Shown here in pieces: positions 1 through 5,446 of a stretch of 6,216 bases of DNA. This DNA is from Coriobacteriia bacterium (GTDB taxonomy: Bacteria > Actinomycetota > Coriobacteriia > Anaerosomatales > SLCP01), in the NCBI GenBank assembly GCA_007125735.1, contig SLCP01000061.1, positions 1 to 6,216 of the forward strand, written 5' to 3'. A program made the translations under genes and the position numbers. The notes under the pieces are model-generated. The model was given only the letters and a program-made list of their open reading frames with translations, ran no database searches and was not told the DNA's origin. Numbering within the stretch: position 1 is the first letter of the stretch; every line of letters begins with the position of its first letter.

Positions 1-1098
1 GTGGTCGTGGTGACCGGGTGTCTCGCCGCCATCGACGCTCCGATGCTTGCGCGCCTCGGCGAGCGTGTCATCGTCGAGGCCGACAAGGACGTGGTCGCGC
101 AGAGGGTCGCAGGACTCCTCGGCATGAGCGAAGCGTATGAAGCGGCGCCGGAGGTAGCGACGGACGCGGACGGCGCGCACGCTCGCGACGCGGCCCTGCG
201 CGCGCGCGAAGCGTTCCGGACGCGTGTGACCGTGAAGGTCGAGGATGGGTGCGACGCGTTCTGTGCCTACTGCATCGTCCCGCATGCGCGGGGACTCCCG
301 CGGTCCGTCCCGCTCGTCACGGTGGTGGCCGAGGTCGAGGCGCTCGTAGCGGCAGGCGTGGCCGAGGTGGTGCTCGCCGGCATCAATCTCGGCCGGTACG
401 CGGACGACGCATTCGGCGCGGGCCTGCCTGCGCTCGTCGAGGCCGTCGCCGGGACCGGTGTGGCGCGCGTGCGGCTCTCGAGCGTGGAGCCCGGCGATCT
501 GACGCCGGAGCTGCTCGACGTGCTCACGCGGACGGAAGCCGCGTGTCGCCACCTGCACGTGCCGCTGCAATCCGGTGCGGACACGGTGCTCCGCGCGATG
601 GGGCGTCCCTACACGGTCGCCGCGTACGCGGAGCGCATCGCCGCGGCACGCGACGCGCTCCCCGGTCTCGCCGTGACCACCGACGTCATCGCCGGCTTCC
701 CCGGCGAGAGCGAGGCAGACGCGCGCCGAACGCTCGACACCGTCCGCGAGCTCGCCTTCGCGCGCCTGCACGTCTTCCGTTTCTCGCCGCGTGAGGGTAC
801 ACCCGCAGCGGAGATGCCGGGGCACCTCGACCCGCAGGAGGTCGCCGCGAGGGCCGAGCGGTTGCGGGAGCTCGATGGCGAGCTTCGCGACGCGCACGCG
901 CGTTCGCGCCTGGCCGAGGAGGTCGAGGTGCTGATCGAGGAGGTGCGACCCGACGCGGACGGCACGCTGGTCGCGACCGGCACGACGCGCGAGTACCTGA
1001 GGGCGCAAGGGCCTGGCACGGGGCGTGCAGCGGGGGATATCGGCACGCTTCGCGTGACGTCGCTTCAGGGAGACGTGCTCCTCGGCGAGTGGCTTTAG
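1..1098 (+). CDS. mtaB: tRNA (N6-threonylcarbamoyladenosine-37) methylthiotransferase MtaB, 5'-truncated by window
   Basis: Radical SAM methylthiotransferase that converts t6A37 to ms2t6A37 in ANN-decoding tRNAs, using two 4Fe-4S clusters. The visible 365 residues begin inside the N-terminal UPF0004 domain: the VVVTGC segment (Cys7) is the third auxiliary-cluster cysteine, so roughly 75 residues are missing upstream and the GTG at position 1 is not the real start. The radical SAM CxxxCxxC motif is C84, C88, C91 (GCDAFCAYC), followed by PHARG. Later blocks are LAGINLGRY, RLSSVEP, HVPLQSG, TTDVIAGFPGE and HVFRFSPREGTPA. The C-terminal 60 or so residues fit a TRAM RNA-binding domain. RLSSVEP and the FSPREGTPA region match MtaB (YqeV) better than MiaB or RimO; that subfamily choice is by recalled motifs. 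It ends in TAG, 118 nt before phoH, and may be cotranscribed with it. Confidence 0.93.
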   Translation: MVVVTGCLAAIDAPMLARLGERVIVEADKDVVAQRVAGLLGMSEAYEAAPEVATDADGAHARDAALRAREAFRTRVTVKVEDGCDAFCAYCIVPHARGLPRSVPLVTVVAEVEALVAAGVAEVVLAGINLGRYADDAFGAGLPALVEAVAGTGVARVRLSSVEPGDLTPELLDVLTRTEAACRHLHVPLQSGADTVLRAMGRPYTVAAYAERIAAARDALPGLAVTTDVIAGFPGESEADARRTLDTVRELAFARLHVFRFSPREGTPAAEMPGHLDPQEVAARAERLRELDGELRDAHARSRLAEEVEVLIEEVRPDADGTLVATGTTREYLRAQGPGTGRAAGDIGTLRVTSLQGDVLLGEWL

Positions 1099-1141
1099 CG
1101 CCCGCTAGCAGGGGCGGATGAAGCAGGAATACGCCGTGAGG

Positions 1142-1150
1142 TGGTAGAAT
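1142..1150 (+). promoter_or_regulatory. candidate extended -10 promoter for the phoH operon
   Basis: TGGTAGAAT at 1142-1150 matches an extended -10 element (TGn followed by TAGAAT, one mismatch from TATAAT). It lies in the only sizeable intergenic gap, and transcription would start near 1157, giving a leader of about 60 nt before the phoH start. No good TTGACA-like -35 box sits 16-18 nt upstream (that region reads AGCAGG), which is tolerated by extended -10 promoters. Seen: the motif and its place. Inferred: that it is used. If it is not, phoH is transcribed from upstream of mtaB. Confidence 0.4.
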
Positions 1151-1166
1151 CTGCAGTACGTATGCG

Positions 1167-1200
1167 GTCTGCGCGATAGGCGACGGATCGCCCGAAAGAC
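1167..1200 (+). other. foldable 5' leader upstream of phoH
   Basis: A perfect 5-bp stem, GGCGA (1179-1183) with TCGCC (1188-1192), closes a CGGA tetraloop. An outer 4-bp pairing of GTCT (1167-1170) with AGAC (1197-1200) could close it across an internal loop. An alternative inner stem pairs GCGAT (1173-1177) with ATCGC (1187-1191). The palindrome GTGCGCAC (1206-1213) lies just before the TTG start and could also pair with TGCGC at 1170-1174. There is no T-run, so it is not an intrinsic terminator. It may be a small structured leader affecting phoH translation, or chance pairing in GC-rich DNA. I could not assign it to a known riboswitch class. Confidence 0.25.
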
Positions 1201-1216
1201 AGTAGGTGCGCACACG

Positions 1217-2188
1217 TTGGAATCAACCCAGATACGACTCGTCGTCCCGCCCGAGTTGGAGATGACCGATCTCCTCGGCAGGGCAGACGACCTTCTGCGC
1301 CTCATAGAAGGCCGCTTCGAGGCGGACATCTCCGTACGAGGTAACGAGATCAGCATCTCGGGCCAGCCCGGCGAGAGCCAGGCGGTCTCCTCGCTGTTCG
1401 CCGAGATGATCTCGCTCGTCGAGAAGGGCGAGCGGCTCACGCCCGAGAACCTCGAGCGCTCCATCGAGATGCTCAAAGAGGGTGAGTGCTCTCCGAGCGC
1501 GCTCTACTCTGACGTGCTCCTGACGCACAAGGGCAAGGCGCTCCGTCCCAAGACCGCGGGCCAGAAGCGCTACGTCGACGCGATCCGTTCGCACACGGTG
1601 ACGTTCGGCATAGGCCCGGCGGGCACCGGCAAGACCTACCTTGCGATGGCGATGGCGGTCGATGCGCTCAAGAAGCGTGAGGTTGGACGAATCATCCTCA
1701 CTCGGCCCGCCGTCGAGGCGGGGGAGAGCCTCGGCTACCTGCCCGGCACGCTCTTCGAGAAGGTCGACCCGTACCTGCGACCTCTCTACGACGCGCTTTT
1801 CGACATGATGGACATCGAGAAATCGCAGCAGTTCATGGACCGCGGCGTGATCGAGGTCGCTCCGCTCGCGTTCATGCGCGGGCGGACCTTGAACGACAGT
1901 TTCATCATCCTCGACGAGGCGCAGAACACGAGCCCCGAGCAGATGAAGATGTTCCTCACCAGGCTCGGTTTCGGCAGCAAGGTCGTCATCACCGGCGACA
2001 TCACCCAGATCGACCTGCCCAAGGGCGCATCCGGACTCAAGCAGGTACGCGACATCCTGACCGGCGTCACCGATATCGCGTTCATCGAGCTCGGTTCGCG
2101 TGACGTGGTGCGCCACAAGCTCGTGCAGCGCATCGTCAGCGCGTACAACGAGTACGAAGAGGCGAGGACCGAAGCCCGAGATGGATAG
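1217..2188 (+). CDS. phoH: PhoH family ATPase (YbeZ/PhoH)
   Basis: Cytoplasmic P-loop ATPase of 323 residues, near the usual PhoH/YbeZ length, often encoded beside YbeY and thought to act with it in rRNA/RNA processing. Residues about 1-110 form the KH-like N-terminal region of long PhoH proteins. The ATPase domain follows, with Walker A GPAGTGKT at 133-140, the RPAVEAGESLGYLPG block, Walker B FIILDEAQN at 229-237, and a VVITGD sensor-like motif further on. The start is TTG at 1217; the only upstream purine-rich site is a weak AGTAGG at 1201-1206, and no earlier in-frame ATG is available nearby, so both start codon and Shine-Dalgarno suggest modest translation. The stop codon lies inside the next gene (8-nt overlap), implying cotranscription and probable translational coupling. 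Assignment to the family is firm; the exact biochemical role of PhoH remains poorly defined in general. Confidence 0.95.
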   Translation: MESTQIRLVVPPELEMTDLLGRADDLLRLIEGRFEADISVRGNEISISGQPGESQAVSSLFAEMISLVEKGERLTPENLERSIEMLKEGECSPSALYSDVLLTHKGKALRPKTAGQKRYVDAIRSHTVTFGIGPAGTGKTYLAMAMAVDALKKREVGRIILTRPAVEAGESLGYLPGTLFEKVDPYLRPLYDALFDMMDIEKSQQFMDRGVIEVAPLAFMRGRTLNDSFIILDEAQNTSPEQMKMFLTRLGFGSKVVITGDITQIDLPKGASGLKQVRDILTGVTDIAFIELGSRDVVRHKLVQRIVSAYNEYEEARTEARDG

Positions 2189-4286
2189 GACCCCGAGCCC
2201 TTCTGCCACGACCCGTACCAACGGGAGCAAGTGGTGGGAGCGCAGACGTAACCGAGTCATCCTCCCGGTCATCGCCGTGGCGCTGATCGCGGTGCCCCTC
2301 GTCATCCAGACACCGCCGGTAGGCGTGTCCGAGGGCGAGCCGGCGCCGCGTACGTTCCGCGCCAACCGGACGGTGCAATTCGTCGACGAGGCCGCCACGG
2401 AGGCTGCTCGCGCCGCCGCTGCAGAATCGGTCGAGCCGGTCTACGTGTTCGACGCCTCGGTCCTCGCCGAGGCGCGCGGTGACGTGGGCGCGTACTTCGA
2501 TGCTGTTCGGCAGCATCGTATCGAGTACGGCACCGAGCCCACGGAGGCTGTGAACGTGTTGCCTCCGGCGATGACCGGCTACGACGACGCGTGGACCGAG
2601 ACGCTCGTCACCGTCGACGACACGACGTTCGGCCGCGCAGCTCGGGCGACCGAGCAGCTCGTCACGACCGTGCTCTCGCGGCGCTTCAATCCCGACGAGC
2701 TCGGCGCGGTGATGCAGCAGCTCGAGGAGAGTGCGGACAGTCTCGCGCTCGCGCCTGCGGTGCGCGAGGCGATCCGAGGGGTCGCCACTGAGAGCGTGCG
2801 CCCCACGCTCGTGCTCGACCCATTCGCGACTGAGGCGGCACAGAGTGCTGCCGCTGAGGCCGTGGACCCCGTCGTGATCGTGAAGCAGGCGGGCGAGAAC
2901 ATCGTGCAACGCGGCGACATCGTCACCGCGGAGCACCTGGAGATCATCCGTCGCCTCGGTCTGCTCGACCAGGGCGGGTCGGTACCGTCTCTGGCCGCAC
3001 TCTTCCTGCTCGCGACGCTTGCGGTCGCGGCGAGCGCGGCGTACCTGTGGCGCTTCGAGCGTCCCGTCTTCGAGCGCGCGCGCGACCTGCTCATCGTGAC
3101 GACGCTCGTCGCAGGCGCGGTCTGGTCGACCCGTGCGATACTCTGGCTCTTCCCCGAGGTCTCCCTCTACATCCTGCCCATACCGCTCGCAGCGATGCTC
3201 GCGGCTCTCCTCGTCAACAATCGCGCAGGGCTCCTCACCGCCGTGCTCTCCACGATCGGCGGCGTCCTCCTCGGCTTCTCTGAAGGAGCGAGCGCCGTCG
3301 CGATGCTCGTGTGGAGCGTGAGTTCGGTCGTGGCCGTGTCGTTCATGACCGAGCGCCGTCGCCTCTTCTACGTGGGCATGTTCCTCGTGACCTCGGGCGC
3401 CGTGATCGGGTGGGCGGCATCGCTCGCCGGCGGCGCGCCTCCGTTCGAGTCGCTCTCGGCGGCCGCCAACGGCGCCCTCGGCGGCATGTTCGCCGCGGTC
3501 CTCGGCTACGGGCTCCTGCCCTTCTTCGAATACGCGTTCGGCGTGACGACCGACGTGCGCCTGCTCGAACTCGCGAGTCCGGGGCATCCGCTCCTGCGCC
3601 GCCTCATGGTCGAGGCGCCCGGCACGTACAACCACTCGGTTCTGACCGGCAACCTCGCAGAGACCGCTGCCGAGGCCATCGGCGCCAACCCGCTCCTCGC
3701 CCGCGTCGGGGCGTACTACCACGACGTCGGCAAGGTGTACCGTCCCGGCTTCTTCGTCGAGAACCAGGCGGGCGAGATCAACCCGCACGACGAGACCGCG
3801 CCGACGCTCTCGGCGCTCATCATCACCGCTCACGTTCGTGAGGGCGTCAAGCTCGCCGAGGAACACCGCTTGCCCGCCGAGGTCATCGAGATCATCGAGC
3901 AACATCACGGCGACAGCCTCGTGAGCTACTTCTACGACAAGGCCGCGTCACAGACGGACGGCGCCGTGGCCGAGGCCGATTTCCGGTACCGTTTCACCCG
4001 TCCGCAGTCGCGCGAGGCGGCGCTCGTCATGCTCGCTGACAGTGCTGAGGCCGCGGTCAGGGCGGTCAAGAAGCCGTCGCTCCCGCGCGTCGAGCACGCG
4101 ATCCGTTCGGTCGTCGATGCAAAGGTCGCCGACGGACAGCTGCACGACTCAGACCTCACCCTCGCCGATCTCGACAAGATCGTACATGTCTACACGAAGC
4201 TGCTGACGGCGAGCTACCATCCGCGCATCGAGTACCCTGAAGCCATGCCGAGGAGAGAACATGCGCATCAGCATCACCAGTCATAG
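2181..4286 (+). CDS. 7TM-HD family cyclic-di-AMP phosphodiesterase (PgpH/YqfF-like)
   Basis: Membrane phosphodiesterase of 701 residues, close to the usual family length of about 700. Characterised homologues (Listeria PgpH) hydrolyse c-di-AMP to pApA. Order: a cytosolic arginine-rich tail; a first membrane segment (about 24-44); an extracellular 7TMR-HD sensor region (about 45-265); seven membrane segments (about 269-288, 302-324, 327-346, 349-368, 373-390, 394-417, 429-452); and a cytosolic HD domain (about 470-650). Metal ligands visible are H485 (NHS), H514-D515 (YYHDVGK), H536-D537 (NPHDE), H551 (ITAHV) and H575-H576 (EQHHGD), so the catalytic set looks intact. I chose ATG 2181, which overlaps the phoH stop by 8 nt, over an in-frame ATG at 2100 that would add 27 low-complexity residues deep inside phoH. 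The sensor ligand is unknown. Substrate is inferred from the family; no nucleotide cyclase is in the window. Confidence 0.93.
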   Translation: MDRTPSPSATTRTNGSKWWERRRNRVILPVIAVALIAVPLVIQTPPVGVSEGEPAPRTFRANRTVQFVDEAATEAARAAAAESVEPVYVFDASVLAEARGDVGAYFDAVRQHRIEYGTEPTEAVNVLPPAMTGYDDAWTETLVTVDDTTFGRAARATEQLVTTVLSRRFNPDELGAVMQQLEESADSLALAPAVREAIRGVATESVRPTLVLDPFATEAAQSAAAEAVDPVVIVKQAGENIVQRGDIVTAEHLEIIRRLGLLDQGGSVPSLAALFLLATLAVAASAAYLWRFERPVFERARDLLIVTTLVAGAVWSTRAILWLFPEVSLYILPIPLAAMLAALLVNNRAGLLTAVLSTIGGVLLGFSEGASAVAMLVWSVSSVVAVSFMTERRRLFYVGMFLVTSGAVIGWAASLAGGAPPFESLSAAANGALGGMFAAVLGYGLLPFFEYAFGVTTDVRLLELASPGHPLLRRLMVEAPGTYNHSVLTGNLAETAAEAIGANPLLARVGAYYHDVGKVYRPGFFVENQAGEINPHDETAPTLSALIITAHVREGVKLAEEHRLPAEVIEIIEQHHGDSLVSYFYDKAASQTDGAVAEADFRYRFTRPQSREAALVMLADSAEAAVRAVKKPSLPRVEHAIRSVVDAKVADGQLHDSDLTLADLDKIVHVYTKLLTASYHPRIEYPEAMPRREHAHQHHQS
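4251..4255 (+). promoter_or_regulatory. ribosome binding site for ybeY
   Basis: AGGAG at 4251-4255 (extended as AGGAGAG to 4257) lies 5 nt before the ybeY ATG at 4261 and is inside the end of the 7TM-HD coding region. Its quality fixes the ybeY start and shows that ybeY initiates independently even though the upstream gene is still being translated there. Confidence 0.8.
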
Positions 4287-4707
4287 GGAGCCCGAGCCGC
4301 TCGATCTTGGGGCCTTCGAGATCCTTGCCGAGTTCGTGCTCGACAGGGAAGACGTGCCTGAGAGCGCCGAGTTGTCGATCGCGGTGGTCGAGGTCGCGGA
4401 GATGGCTACCTTGAACGAGCGCTACCGCGGCAAGGAAGGTCCCACGGACGTGTTGTCGTTCGGGTGCGACGACCCGTGCCCGGTCGACAGCGACGAGCCG
4501 GTCACCTTGGGCGACGTCGTGATCGCGCCTGAGGTCGCCGAGGCCCAAGCCGCCGAACTCGGGCACACGGTCGAGGTGGAACTCAACTTGCTGCTCGTGC
4601 ACGGGATACTGCACCTGCTTGGCTACGAGCACGATTCCGACGAGGGGGCCGCGGCTATGCAGGCGCGCGAGCGCGTGCTGCTCGACGGGTACAGTGCGAG
4701 CGCGTAA
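4261..4707 (+). CDS. ybeY: endoribonuclease YbeY (rRNA maturation factor)
   Basis: Metal-dependent single-strand endoribonuclease of the UPF0054 family, needed in characterised bacteria for 16S rRNA 3'-end maturation and 70S ribosome quality control; cytoplasmic. The protein is 148 residues, typical of the family. The signature zinc motif is H114, H118 and H124 (HGILHLLGYEH). The conserved block NERYRGKEGPTDVLSF precedes it, with R56 in the place of the conserved RNA-binding arginine, and LGDVVIAPEVAEAQA follows. The ATG at 4261 has a good AGGAG 5 nt upstream and gives the expected N-terminus (MRISI). It overlaps the 7TM-HD gene by 26 nt, so translational coupling is likely. PhoH two genes upstream is its common genomic and functional partner. 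Confidence 0.96.
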   Translation: MRISITSHREPEPLDLGAFEILAEFVLDREDVPESAELSIAVVEVAEMATLNERYRGKEGPTDVLSFGCDDPCPVDSDEPVTLGDVVIAPEVAEAQAAELGHTVEVELNLLLVHGILHLLGYEHDSDEGAAAMQARERVLLDGYSASA

Positions 4708-4719
4708 GAGGGGGTGCCG

Positions 4720-5421
4720 GTGAAGAGCCGGTCGCTGCTGTGGAGCTTCGACTACGCCATCCAGGGGATCGTCTGGGCGTTGCGCACGCAGCGCAACATG
4801 CGGCTGCACGTGCTGGCGGCCGCGGTGGTCCTCATCGCCGCTCTGGTGTTGGGTGTAGATCGGTTCGAGATGGTTGCGCTGCTGTTCGCGATCGGACTCG
4901 TGCTCGTTGCCGAGCTCGCGAACACGGCGGTGGAGGCCACGGTCGATCTTGCGATAGACGGCCCCGACCCGCTTGCCAAAGTCGCCAAGGACGTCGCAGC
5001 CGGAGCGGTGCTCGTGTCGAGCATCATCGCTGTCGCGGTCGGCTACATCGTATTCTTCGAGCGCTTGACCCGCCTTGCCGAGCGCGGTCTGCTCTACGTG
5101 CGTCACTCGCCGGTTCACCTCACGGTGATCGCACTCGGCCTGACCGCGCTTGCGGTGCTCGCCGCAAAAGCGTTCACCCGGGCCGAGAGCTTCATGCGCG
5201 GCGGATGGCCGTCCGGTCATACCGCACTTGCGACGTCGGCCGCGACCACGATCGGCTACGTCACCCAGAGCGCATCCGCTGCGGTGCTCGCGCTCTTCAT
5301 CGCCGCCCTCGTCGCGCAGAGCCGGGTGGAGTCAGATGCGCACACGATACCCGAGGTGTTGTTCGGGGCCGTGTTCGGCATTCTCATCACCACGCTCGTT
5401 TTTCAGGTATTCTTTGTCTGA
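4720..5421 (+). CDS. DgkA-type lipid kinase fused to PAP2 lipid phosphatase
   Basis: Bifunctional-looking integral membrane protein of 233 residues. Residues about 1-118 are a prokaryotic diacylglycerol/undecaprenol kinase (DAGK_prokar): E65 and E72 in ELANTAVE, D76, and KVAKD (87-91) match the active-site and Mg-ATP motifs. Residues about 128-233 are a PAP2 phosphatase: PSGH at 164-167 (motif C2) and SR-x5-H-x3-E at 201-212 (motif C3, S201, R202, H208, with E212 where the classic motif has Asp). The classic KxxxxxxRP (C1) is absent; R154, E156 and R160 lie near its place. About six membrane segments alternate with these motifs. GTG 4720 is preferred to GTG 4714 because GAGGGG (4708-4713) then has a 6-nt spacing. 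It occupies the usual dgkA slot after ybeY. Likely substrates are undecaprenol and its phosphate or another lipid; the net reaction is unknown. The architecture corresponds to the CDD PAP2_diacylglycerolkinase subfamily. Confidence 0.9.
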   Translation: MKSRSLLWSFDYAIQGIVWALRTQRNMRLHVLAAAVVLIAALVLGVDRFEMVALLFAIGLVLVAELANTAVEATVDLAIDGPDPLAKVAKDVAAGAVLVSSIIAVAVGYIVFFERLTRLAERGLLYVRHSPVHLTVIALGLTALAVLAAKAFTRAESFMRGGWPSGHTALATSAATTIGYVTQSASAAVLALFIAALVAQSRVESDAHTIPEVLFGAVFGILITTLVFQVFFV

Positions 5422-5435
5422 CCGCTGACTCGTAC

Positions 5436-5443
5436 AGGAGAGG
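5436..5443 (+). promoter_or_regulatory. ribosome binding site for the CNNM gene
   Basis: AGGAGAGG at 5436-5443 sits upstream of TTG 5447; counting from its AGGAG core (5436-5440) the spacing is 6 nt. It is the strongest Shine-Dalgarno in the window and decides the TTG start, since no ATG or GTG start with comparable spacing is in this frame. Confidence 0.75.
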
Positions 5444-5446
5444 TCC

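Noticed and set aside
1099..1116. CGCCC/GGGCG inverted repeat right after the mtaB stop as a terminator
   Set aside because: Only 5 bp with an 8-nt loop, and the following bases (GATGAAGC) are not T-rich, so an intrinsic terminator is not supported.
1118..1179. Tiny open frames in the phoH leader (ATG 1118 with 9 codons; ATG 1162 with 5 codons)
   Set aside because: Such short frames arise by chance. The first ends inside the proposed -10 element and the second would begin only a few bases after the predicted transcript start; neither shows codon enrichment suggestive of attenuation.
2100..2180. Upstream in-frame ATG at 2100 as the start of the 7TM-HD gene
   Set aside because: It would lie 89 nt inside phoH and add a Ser/Thr/Arg-rich stretch with no family similarity; ATG 2181 gives the expected length and N-terminus.
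1223..2398. Long open frame on the - strand (391 codons) across phoH
   Set aside because: It is antisense to a clear PhoH with Walker motifs. The translation is rich in Arg, Leu, Glu, Val and Asp without a recognisable domain, as expected for a mirror frame of GC-rich coding sequence.
2136..3908. Very long open frame on the - strand (590 codons) across the 7TM-HD gene
   Set aside because: Antisense to an intact 7TM-HD protein with all HD ligands. Composition is dominated by Arg, Glu, Asp, His and Gly, typical of a codon-bias shadow, with no motif or Shine-Dalgarno support.
4156..5220. Open frame on the - strand (354 codons) across ybeY and the kinase-phosphatase gene
   Set aside because: It spans two well-identified sense genes and their junction, has His/Arg/Asp-rich low-information composition, and shows no family motif.
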